From: CAYNFH01 sp964396385
Lineage (GTDB): Bacteria; Armatimonadota; Chthonomonadetes; Chthonomonadales; CAJBBX01
DNA: 5,205 nt
Reading direction: 5' to 3'
Assembly: GCA_964396385.1 (NCBI GenBank)
Contig: CAYNFH010000324.1
Location: 1 to 5,205, forward strand
The notes under the pieces were generated by a model. That model ran no database searches and was not told where the DNA came from. It saw only the letters and a list, made by a program, of their open reading frames with translations. Shown in pieces: positions 1 through 5,205 of this stretch (position 1 is the stretch's first letter; the number at the start of each line of letters is the position of its first letter). Both the position numbers and the translations under genes were made by a program.

Positions 1-473
1 CGGGTAATCGCCACCCCGGCCAGGAAGAAGAGCGCGGCGGCGCACCCGATGCCGAATACCCAATCCCGCAGCGCCTGGTCGTCCAGCAGGGCGATCCCGA
101 CCAGTACCGTCATGCTGACCACAATGGGCAGGACGGAGGAGACGATGAAACCCGGGTCACCCTGCGCCGCCCCGGCCGCGAGCGGCACCAGCCCCAGCAC
201 GCAGACCACGGCCAGCAGACCGAGCAGCGCGCGTGGTATGACCCCGGTCGGCAGCTTCACCGCGAGACCCCGCAAGAGGTAACCCCACGCGCTGGGCCGC
301 ACCAGCAGGAACACGGAGAGAGGGACCAGGAACCGCAGCAGCCGGAGCGGGGACACCTCCTCCCGCGCCAGCGGCACCATGTTGGGCGGGCCGAACGTAG
401 GCAGCAGCCAGATCGCCCCTGCGAGGAACCCAAGGAGGAATGCGCGGGCTGTAGAGCGGTTTATCCGGAGCAT
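1..473 (-). CDS. Multi-pass membrane protein, N-terminal 157 residues (runs off the left edge); O-antigen polymerase/ligase-like candidate
   Basis: Translating the minus strand from the ATG at 473 gives an uninterrupted frame to base 1, beginning MLRINRSTARAFLLGF. Hydrophobic segments lie at about 11-25, 44-59, 82-100, 109-130 and 138-156, separated by short loops with arginines (RPSAWGYLLR at 59-68, DDQALRDW at 131-138). That is an integral inner-membrane protein with at least four spans in the visible part. The start overlaps the upstream glycosyltransferase stop by 13 nt with no strong ribosome site, which fits coupled translation. No diagnostic motif of Wzy, WaaL or Wzx is seen in this part. 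The O-antigen polymerase/ligase reading rests on topology and position after four glycosyltransferases. A flippase or an acyltransferase-type membrane protein remains possible. That the gene is real is fairly sure: the competing frame here (537-157) is an Ala/Arg/Gly-rich shadow. Confidence 0.75.
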   Translation of the reverse strand, partial: MLRINRSTARAFLLGFLAGAIWLLPTFGPPNMVPLAREEVSPLRLLRFLVPLSVFLLVRPSAWGYLLRGLAVKLPTGVIPRALLGLLAVVCVLGLVPLAAGAAQGDPGFIVSSVLPIVVSMTVLVGIALLDDQALRDWVFGIGCAAALFFLAGVAIT

Positions 474-1390
474 CCGAAGAACGCCGCCAGATACCGGCTG
501 TCCCGGTTCGCGATCGCACGCCGCACCGCGCCCACAACGCCCGTGAGCGTGATCAGGGCCAGAATCAGCGGCTTGCGGCGGTACAGCATCCGGGAGCCCT
601 GGATGCTGAGCCGGTATAGCTTCACCCGTTTGTCGCGGTCCGTACAGCTCTCGATGGAGAGGTCATGGTCGATGACGGCGTCCGTGATCGCGAACGGCTT
701 GCGCGCGCCATGGTACCGGTCGCAGAACCAGTTGTCCGTGAAGTAGAGCGTGAACCGCTCGTCGTATCCCCCGATCTCCTCCAGGTAGCGGGCGCGGATC
801 AGCATTCCGCTGTTGACCGCGAAGAAGGAGGTCGGCCCGTTCATGCCCTTGCGGAGGAAGCGACTGCCGACGCCGCGGCCCAGCACCAGTTTCACCGGCG
901 AAACCGGCCGCCCCGCCACCGAGACTACGGGGAGGTGGAGATCCACGTCCGGGTGGCATGCGACTGACCGCAGCGTCCGCTCGATGAACGCCGGCCCCAG
1001 ATTGGAATCCTGGTCCAGGAGAAGCAGCCAGCGCTTGTCCGCCGAGCGACCGCGCTCCAGACCTACGTTATAGGCACGCGATACTCCGGGATTGCTGGGG
1101 TCGTGGAGGTACTCGATCTCCAGGTTCGGGTACAGGCGATCCGTCTCCGCCTGGTCGAACACGCGCTCCGGGCTATTGTCGTACAGCAGCGTCCGCATGC
1201 GCAGGCCCGCTTGCTCACAGCTTCGGTCCAGGGTGCACAGCGTCTCGGATTCCGCCGCCGGCTTCCGGTAGAGCACTACCGTGGCCAGAACGTCTGCCTC
1301 GCCGATAGCGGCGGCCTCGACGACCGTGGCGGGATGTCCCTTGGCGCGGATTCTTCGGCCGCTCCTCAAGATCACCACGGGCAGGCCCAT
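461..1390 (-). CDS. Divergent glycosyltransferase family 2 (LDQDS type) with N-terminal extension
   Basis: 309 residues. The GT2 core begins only at about residue 34 (VLATVVLYRKP). Then come TLLYDNSPE (67-75), DPSNPGVSRAYNVGLERG (97-114), WLLLLDQDS (121-129, DQD 126-128 as the DxD site), FFAVNSGMLIRARYLEEIGGYDE in the acceptor half (189-211), and FTDNWFCDRYHG (217-228), where the two upstream paralogues have DHVDTEYCFRAR. IDHDLSIES (240-248) takes the place of their LMEH segment. A hydrophobic stretch at 273-290 could touch the membrane. It is of the same broad type as the two upstream genes but much more distant. The ATG at 1390 has AGGGG 8 nt upstream; the in-frame TGA of the preceding gene rules out an earlier start, and no ATG, GTG or TTG lies close before the core. 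The stop lies inside the start of the next gene (13-nt overlap). Donor and acceptor are unknown. Confidence 0.88.
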   Translation of the reverse strand: MGLPVVILRSGRRIRAKGHPATVVEAAAIGEADVLATVVLYRKPAAESETLCTLDRSCEQAGLRMRTLLYDNSPERVFDQAETDRLYPNLEIEYLHDPSNPGVSRAYNVGLERGRSADKRWLLLLDQDSNLGPAFIERTLRSVACHPDVDLHLPVVSVAGRPVSPVKLVLGRGVGSRFLRKGMNGPTSFFAVNSGMLIRARYLEEIGGYDERFTLYFTDNWFCDRYHGARKPFAITDAVIDHDLSIESCTDRDKRVKLYRLSIQGSRMLYRRKPLILALITLTGVVGAVRRAIANRDSRYLAAFFGCSG

Positions 1391-1398
1391 CCGGTAAA

Positions 1399-1403
1399 CC
1401 CCT
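1399..1403 (-). promoter_or_regulatory. Ribosome binding site (AGGGG) for the fourth glycosyltransferase
   Basis: On the minus strand AGGGG precedes the ATG at 1390 by 8 nt, within the 21-nt gap after the TGA of the upstream gene. It supports an independent translation start here rather than readthrough from the upstream frame, which is in the same phase. Confidence 0.65.
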
Positions 1404-1411
1404 GTGCGCCG

Positions 1412-2440
1412 TCACGCGGTCTCAGTGCCGCGCGTCCCTTTGGTCGATGACAGCTCTTCATTCGCTCCGCCCTGACACGGGTCTTTCGGCCCTAGTTGGC
1501 CGCACTCCTGTGGCGGACGGCGCTGACCGCCCATGAGTTCCGGCAGCCGGCCCGCCAACCCGTGCAGCGCGCCGGCACACATGCTTCTGGTTTTCGCAAT
1601 CCTGTGCGGCCCGAACAGCCATGTCTTGACCGCCGCCTTAACCAGCGCGCGGACGATCACGCGCGCCCACGCCCGCTCAGCCTTCCCGTATGCGCGGACC
1701 AGGTACGCGGTGTTCCGCGCCTGATAGTACCAGCGGGCGGGGGAGTACTCCTGGTTCCAGACGGTCCGCCCAAATACCCTGCGCGCCATATTCTGGCCGA
1801 TGGCGTGCTCCATCAGCGGCTCGCGCGTCGCGACAATGCGATAGCCGTTCCGCCGGGCGCGGAAGCAGTGCTCCGTGTCCACGTGGTCGATGAACAGCTC
1901 CGCGCAGAACGGACCGATCGCGTCGAGCGCTTGAATCGAGACGAGGCTGCCGGACGTGATGGCCGCGCCCGTCTCAAACCACGACTCACCGGATCGTTCG
2001 CCCGGCAACGGCGAATAGCCGAAGGTGCCGAACTCGCTGTGGCGGTAGTTTGCCGCGATGACGGCCACCGTCTCGGGAGCTTCCAGCCCATCATAGGCCC
2101 GAAGCAACCCGGCTACCAGTTCTTCCCCCGCGACCGTGTCCTGATCAAGAGTCAGGACCCAGGCGAAGCCGTAGGCGCGGGCCCACTCCACTCCGGTGTT
2201 GAGCGCCGCGCCCACGCCACCATTCTCGGGATTTGCAATGAGCTCCGCGCCCAGCGCGGCGCAACCAGTGCGCACCCTCTCCAGCTCCGCCGGATCGGAG
2301 TGGTTGTCCACCACCACCAGGGCGCCGACCTGCGGCCGGATGCGCGCCAGCCGTTCCGCCAGCCCGGCGTCCGGATGGTACGTTACCAACACGGCGCAAA
2401 CGGCGGCCGGCTCCGGACGCCGGAGAGGCGGGCCGGACAT
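1412..2440 (-). CDS. Glycosyltransferase family 2, RfbF/rhamnosyltransferase-like (paralogue 2)
   Basis: 342 residues, with the same layout as the gene just upstream: VLVTYHPD (17-24), LVVVDNHSDP (41-50), NPENGGVGAALNTG (70-83), VLTLDQDT (95-102, DQD 99-101), AANYRH (129-134), ITSGSL (161-166), FIDHVDTEHCFRAR (183-196), LMEHAIG (209-215) and SPARWYYQARN (233-243). By eye, 39 of 55 residues match paralogue 1 across 161-215 (157-211 there), so the pair looks like a tandem duplication that has since diverged. The ATG at 2440 directly follows the upstream TGA with no spacer and only a distant, weak purine stretch, so it probably relies on coupling. The final 40 residues (303-342) are polar, Gly/Gln/Thr-rich and lack any family motif, unlike the compact end of most relatives. 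Probable role: adding one deoxyhexose-type sugar to a growing repeat unit; donor and linkage are not determinable here. Confidence 0.92.
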   Translation of the reverse strand: MSGPPLRRPEPAAVCAVLVTYHPDAGLAERLARIRPQVGALVVVDNHSDPAELERVRTGCAALGAELIANPENGGVGAALNTGVEWARAYGFAWVLTLDQDTVAGEELVAGLLRAYDGLEAPETVAVIAANYRHSEFGTFGYSPLPGERSGESWFETGAAITSGSLVSIQALDAIGPFCAELFIDHVDTEHCFRARRNGYRIVATREPLMEHAIGQNMARRVFGRTVWNQEYSPARWYYQARNTAYLVRAYGKAERAWARVIVRALVKAAVKTWLFGPHRIAKTRSMCAGALHGLAGRLPELMGGQRRPPQECGQLGPKDPCQGGANEELSSTKGTRGTETA

Positions 2441-3406
2441 TCAGGTGAGGTCCGCCGATCCCTGGACGGCGGCGGGAGCGGCGCCGCGCCGCGCGTCGGG
2501 CTCCGGCCGCGGCGACCACCCGAAGTTGCGCGTCAGCCCGTGCCATACCCCGCGTGCGGCGTGCGCCAGCTTCCGTGCCCTATCGTCCTCGAGCAGCGCC
2601 ACCTTCGCCAGGCTCTTGAGCTCCGCCCAGCTCGTGCGTAGACACCATTTCGGATCCTGGAGCAGCGCGCCGCGAATCACGACCACGTGGTTGCGCGCCC
2701 GGTAGTACCATCGCAGGGGCGAGTACTGGAACGTCCATACGCGGCGGCCGGCAAGCCGGTGCGGCGTGAGTGCTCCCACAGAGTGCTCCATCAGCACGTC
2801 CCGCGTGATCACGATGCGGTAGCCCATCCGCCGCGCGCGGAAACAGTACTCGGTGTCTACGTGGTCGATGAACAGCTCCTCGCGGAACGGCCCGATGCGC
2901 CGGAACGGTTCCGCCGAGAAGAGGCTGCCGGAAGTGATGGCCATCACCGCCTCGCCCCAAGGCTTTCCTGGCTCAAACCGGATGTCGGCCGGCAGGTAGC
3001 CGCCCAGCGCGTGCCCCGCGTGCCGGTAGTTCGCCGCCAGCACGGCGACCCGCTCCGGCTCCGGCAGCGCGTCGAATACATCGGCGATGCGCTCCAGGAG
3101 GTCCGGCTCCGGGTCGGTGTCCTGGTCGAACGCCAGGATCCACTTCCGACCGGCGGCCATCGCGATCTCCATGCCCCGGTTCAGGGCGGCGGCAATGCCC
3201 AGGTTGGCAGGGTTCTCCACGAGCTGCGCTCCCGTCTTCGTGCTCGCGGCCCGCAGCATCTCCACCTCATCCGGCGCGGAGTGGTTGTCCACCACGATCA
3301 CGGTTTCCACCAGCGCGGCAATGCGCGCCAGCCGGTCTCCTATCGCGCAGTCCGGGTGGAAGGTGACGACCAATGCTGCCGTATTGTCCCGCTTCGGAGT
3401 CCTCAT
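2441..3406 (-). CDS. Glycosyltransferase family 2, RfbF/rhamnosyltransferase-like (paralogue 1)
   Basis: 321 residues. Motifs in order: LVVTFHPD (12-19), VIVVDNHSAPDE (36-47), NPANLGIAAALNRG (65-78), ILAFDQDT (90-97, with DQD 94-96 as the DxD donor/metal site), AANYRH (124-129), ITSGSL (157-162), FIDHVDTEYCFRAR (179-192, probably carrying the acidic catalytic residues), LMEHSVG (205-211) and SPLRWYYRARN (229-239). The DQDT/S motif together with an SGSL segment and D-x-E is the signature of GT2 enzymes annotated as rhamnosyltransferases. That donor assignment is by family only; no dTDP-rhamnose genes are in the window. The ATG start at 3406 overlaps the upstream stop in ATGA, with only a weak AGG 7 nt away, so translation is probably coupled. 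The stop TGA abuts the ATG of the next gene, which is a close paralogue. The tail (about 297-321) is Pro/Ala/Arg-rich and without a family motif. Confidence 0.92.
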   Translation of the reverse strand: MRTPKRDNTAALVVTFHPDCAIGDRLARIAALVETVIVVDNHSAPDEVEMLRAASTKTGAQLVENPANLGIAAALNRGMEIAMAAGRKWILAFDQDTDPEPDLLERIADVFDALPEPERVAVLAANYRHAGHALGGYLPADIRFEPGKPWGEAVMAITSGSLFSAEPFRRIGPFREELFIDHVDTEYCFRARRMGYRIVITRDVLMEHSVGALTPHRLAGRRVWTFQYSPLRWYYRARNHVVVIRGALLQDPKWCLRTSWAELKSLAKVALLEDDRARKLAHAARGVWHGLTRNFGWSPRPEPDARRGAAPAAVQGSADLT

Positions 3407-4440
3407 TGGTAAGCCTGGCAGCGGGGCGCGGCGAGTCCCCGCAGTCGCTTGATTGCCCGATAGGCTGCCCGCAGGCCCAGGAACACCGGCCGCGGCGTGA
3501 ACATGGCGGGGTAGACCACGAAGAGCAGGAACGGATCCGCCCCGTATACCTTCCAGAGCCGGCGGACGCCGTCCAGGTAGTCCGCGCGAACCCCGGGCAC
3601 GCCGCCGCGCAGCTTGAACGCCACGATGGGGAAGCGGAAGAGGTGATTCCGGAGATGGGCACTCAGGACGGCCCGCGTCGCCTCTCGTGAGAAGCCGCGC
3701 TCCTCCGCGTGCTTCATTACCATGCTAAAGTGCGTGCCGAACACCTCGTAGAAGCGGTACGGGTTCGTATGGTCGTCGCTCCGCACGGCCAGGTACGCGT
3801 CGGCGGTGGCCGCGATGCCGCGGCCGGGCGCCATGGCGTCCACAAACATGAAGGCCGTCACCAGCATTGTGTTGACGAAGCGTTCATAGCCGGAAAGCGG
3901 GACCGATTCTCGCCGGAATACCAGGATGGAGATGAACGACATGAGCGAGCTGATCAGCTTGAGCGCGTCATTCTTGTCCGCCACCCGCCCATCCTCTGGC
4001 CGTGACAGGATGGGAGGGGTCCTCTCGCGTACGTCGTCCATGAAGGCGCAGACGTTCATGCAGTAGGCGTCCACGTCCGGGTACCGGTCGAACATCTCGA
4101 ACAGCTTCACAATGGCGCCCGGCAGCAGCACGTCGTCGTCCGAAAGGTACCAGGCGTACTTGCCGGAGGCCATCTCCAGCACGGCCCGATAGTTCGCGCT
4201 CGGTCCCGCGTTCTCGGCCCGCCGGTTGTAGACCACCCTCAGCCACGGATAGCGGCCGCGGAACCGCTCGACGACGTCCGGGGTGCCGTCTGTAGAGCCG
4301 TTGTCCGAGATGGCGAGCTCCACCTGTGACTGCCGCCCCTCGGGCAGCCGCTGGACCTCGGCGGCGATCCTCTCCAGCGCCTCAGCCAGGAGCCGCTCCC
4401 GGTTATAGGTTGGAACCAGCAGCGAAAGCTGAATTGACAA
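3403..4440 (-). CDS. Glycosyltransferase family 2 (TYNR / SDDD type), TTG start
   Basis: 345 residues, a complete GT-A fold glycosyltransferase. The first nucleotide-binding strand is LSLLVPTYNRE (5-15). ISDNGSTDGTPD follows at 44-55, then ENAGPSANYRAVLE (76-89), and the metal/donor-binding SDDD (100-103) after KYAWYL. A short SFISILVFRR segment (168-177) precedes a family-variable acceptor half. The C-terminus (about 302-335) is hydrophobic and basic, which suggests membrane association. The TYNR...SDNGSTDGT...SDDD pattern resembles GT2 enzymes of O-antigen clusters such as abequosyltransferases; the sugar is not readable from sequence. The start is TTG at 4440: it lies just before the first beta strand, and an AGGGG ribosome site sits 5 nt upstream. 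Upstream ATG/GTG alternatives in the gap are out of frame. The last codons overlap the next gene by ATGA. It probably transfers one sugar to a lipid-linked intermediate on the cytoplasmic side (inference). Confidence 0.9.
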   Translation of the reverse strand: MSIQLSLLVPTYNRERLLAEALERIAAEVQRLPEGRQSQVELAISDNGSTDGTPDVVERFRGRYPWLRVVYNRRAENAGPSANYRAVLEMASGKYAWYLSDDDVLLPGAIVKLFEMFDRYPDVDAYCMNVCAFMDDVRERTPPILSRPEDGRVADKNDALKLISSLMSFISILVFRRESVPLSGYERFVNTMLVTAFMFVDAMAPGRGIAATADAYLAVRSDDHTNPYRFYEVFGTHFSMVMKHAEERGFSREATRAVLSAHLRNHLFRFPIVAFKLRGGVPGVRADYLDGVRRLWKVYGADPFLLFVVYPAMFTPRPVFLGLRAAYRAIKRLRGLAAPRCQAYQ

Positions 4441-4445
4441 GTATT

Positions 4446-4450
4446 CCCCT
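4446..4450 (-). promoter_or_regulatory. Ribosome binding site (AGGGG) that supports the TTG start
   Basis: On the minus strand AGGGG lies 5 nt before the TTG at 4440. It is the strongest Shine-Dalgarno match in the 27-nt gap. It decides in favour of TTG over any later start, since the first beta strand of the glycosyltransferase begins a few residues downstream. Confidence 0.65.
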
Positions 4451-4453
4451 CAC

Positions 4454-4474
4454 CACGTATTGCGCCCCTACGTG
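4454..4474 (-). repeat. Short inverted repeat (6-bp arms, 9-nt loop) across the ThDP gene stop
   Basis: CACGTA at 4454-4459 and TACGTG at 4469-4474 are exact inverted copies separated by 9 nt. The right arm includes part of the TAG stop of the ThDP gene, and the hairpin would sit just upstream of the AGGGG ribosome site of the next gene. No T-run follows, so it is not an intrinsic terminator. With only 6 bp it may be chance; a minor role in mRNA stability or in differential expression of the two genes is conceivable. Confidence 0.25.
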
Positions 4475-5205
4475 CTCTCCATCTCCACCGGTTTGGCGAA
4501 CGGCTCCATCTCGGTCATCGGCTTGCCGAACGCAATCTTGGGATACGCGTTGGCGTAAGTATCCACCATCACCTGGAGCAGGTAGGGCGCCTGCGGGTCG
4601 CGCCAGGCCGCGTCCAGCGCTTCCTCCACCTCGTCCTCGCTCTCGATAGTCGCCCCGGGAATACCGTACCCGGCCGCCACGCGCGTGAACTCCGGCGCGC
4701 TGTAGCCCCACAGCGTGGACTGGTACCGCTCCTCAAAGTAGCTCTGCTGGAACTGCCGCACCATGCCGTGGCACCGGTTGTTAAGGATCACCATCTTGAT
4801 GGGCAGCCGATTTCTAGCCACCGTCTCCAGCTCCTGGATGTTGGACTGGAAGCCGCCGTCGCCCGCCACCAGCACCACCGGCCGCGGCGACGTGACGATG
4901 GCCGCGCCCACCGAGGCGGGCAGGCCGAAGCCCATGGAGCCCATGCCGCCGGACGTGAGGAACCGCTGCCCCTCTTCGATCTCCAGCGACTGCGCCGCCC
5001 ACATCTGGTGCTGGCCCACGTCCGCCACATAGACGCCCGCTGCGCGTCCTGCCTGAGAAAGCGCGTGCAGAAACAGGTTCGGATTGATGCCCGGCGAATC
5101 GGCCAGCTCGGCCGTGTCCGGCCAGGCGGTCCGCAGCTCTGTGATCTCCTCCAGCCACCCGGCGCGCGGAGCGAAGGTGCGGGATGCCGCCGCGTGGTCC
5201 GCCGC
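4468..5205 (-). CDS. ThDP-dependent acetolactate synthase-like enzyme, C-terminal 245 residues (start is beyond the right edge)
   Basis: The frame is open to the right edge, so the N-terminal half (where this family carries its catalytic glutamate) is missing. A GTG at 5028 is only an internal valine. Visible (fragment numbering): VADVGQHQMWAAQ at 60-72, the glycine-rich RFLTSGGMGSMGFGLP at 81-96, the GDG...NN ThDP/Mg2+ motif (GDG 115-117, NN 142-143), and HGMVRQFQ at 146-153. This is the C-terminal cofactor domain of the acetolactate synthase / pyruvate-dependent carboligase family. Family members decarboxylate pyruvate and transfer the two-carbon unit to an acceptor. Position 152 is Phe where acetolactate synthases have the Trp linked to 2-ketobutyrate preference. 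The tail (about 216-245, with FGKPMTEMEP) does not look like the usual acetolactate synthase end. It is followed 27 nt later by a glycosyltransferase, with no ilvN-type regulatory subunit or ilvC in view. A role in making a branched or modified sugar (as YerE does for yersiniose) is inferred. The family is clear; the substrate is unknown. Confidence 0.9.
   Translation of the reverse strand, partial: AADHAAASRTFAPRAGWLEEITELRTAWPDTAELADSPGINPNLFLHALSQAGRAAGVYVADVGQHQMWAAQSLEIEEGQRFLTSGGMGSMGFGLPASVGAAIVTSPRPVVLVAGDGGFQSNIQELETVARNRLPIKMVILNNRCHGMVRQFQQSYFEERYQSTLWGYSAPEFTRVAAGYGIPGATIESEDEVEEALDAAWRDPQAPYLLQVMVDTYANAYPKIAFGKPMTEMEPFAKPVEMEST

Noticed and set aside
157..537. Minus-strand open frame of 126 codons over the left-edge membrane gene
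   Set aside because: It is Ala/Arg/Gly-rich and overlaps both the end of the GT2 gene and the membrane protein frame, which has proper hydrophobic periodicity. Only one frame can be real here and the membrane frame fits better.
1391..1411. Intrinsic terminator or promoter between the third and fourth glycosyltransferases
   Set aside because: The gap is only 21 nt, has no stem followed by a T-run, and is largely taken up by a ribosome binding site.
1496..2641. Plus-strand open frame of 381 codons
   Set aside because: It lies antisense to the GT2 pair, which have full family motifs. Its translation is rich in Arg/Ala/Pro/Gly with no recognisable domain, as expected for a shadow frame in GC-rich DNA.
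2687..3412. Plus-strand open frame of 241 codons
   Set aside because: It is antisense to the well-supported glycosyltransferase at 3406-2441; Arg/Val/His-rich with no motif or ribosome site.
4468..5028. ThDP enzyme as a short gene starting at the GTG at 5028
   Set aside because: The frame continues upstream to the window edge with matching family sequence, and a start there would cut into the conserved VADVGQHQMW segment. The GTG is an internal codon.
4468..5205. Housekeeping ilvB/ilvG acetolactate synthase
   Set aside because: The Trp-to-Phe change, a different tail, no ilvN or ilvC following, and a glycosyltransferase operon context make this unlikely, although the N-terminal half is not visible.
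1..5205. CRISPR arrays, tRNA or rRNA genes, insertion sequences, attachment sites
   Set aside because: No regularly spaced repeats, no RNA gene signatures, no transposase and no flanking terminal repeats were seen; the window is almost fully occupied by the minus-strand genes.

Overview
The window is a stretch of one polysaccharide-assembly operon read entirely from the minus strand, in a GC-rich bacterium. Six coding regions follow one another from right to left: the C-terminal half of a thiamine-diphosphate (ThDP) enzyme of the acetolactate-synthase family (cut by the right edge), four family-2 glycosyltransferases (GT2), and the N-terminal part of a multi-pass membrane protein (cut by the left edge). 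Nearly all of the window is coding. The only gaps are 27 and 21 nt. One junction is an ATGA overlap, one is a direct TGA-ATG abutment and one is a 13-nt overlap, so the genes are very probably co-transcribed and partly translationally coupled. No promoter or terminator is visible.

Reading in the direction of transcription: 5205-4468 is the ThDP enzyme, most likely making or modifying a nucleotide-sugar precursor or a branched sugar rather than valine or isoleucine. 4440-3403 is a GT2 with a TYNR / SDDD pattern, starting at TTG. 3406-2441 and 2440-1412 are two closely related GT2 enzymes of the RfbF/rhamnosyltransferase-like type (FHPD or YHPD, VVDNHS, DQDT, ITSGSL, DHVDTE motifs), evidently a tandem duplication. 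1390-461 is a more divergent member of the same broad type (LDQDS) with an unusual N-terminal extension. 473 to the left edge is a hydrophobic protein with four to five membrane segments, best read as an O-antigen polymerase/ligase-like or other polysaccharide membrane protein.

Together these look like part of an O-antigen, capsule or exopolysaccharide locus. A sugar-modifying enzyme supplies an unusual donor, four cytoplasmic transferases each add one residue to a lipid-linked repeat unit, and a membrane protein polymerises or transfers the product. This is inference from gene content. No sugar-nucleotide synthesis genes such as rmlABCD lie inside the window, so the actual sugars are unknown.

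The organism cannot be fixed from this sequence. High GC, strong GC bias at third codon positions and a TTG start suit many phyla. A Gram-negative with an O-antigen-type locus is the simplest reading. The long plus-strand open frames are antisense shadows of the minus-strand genes.
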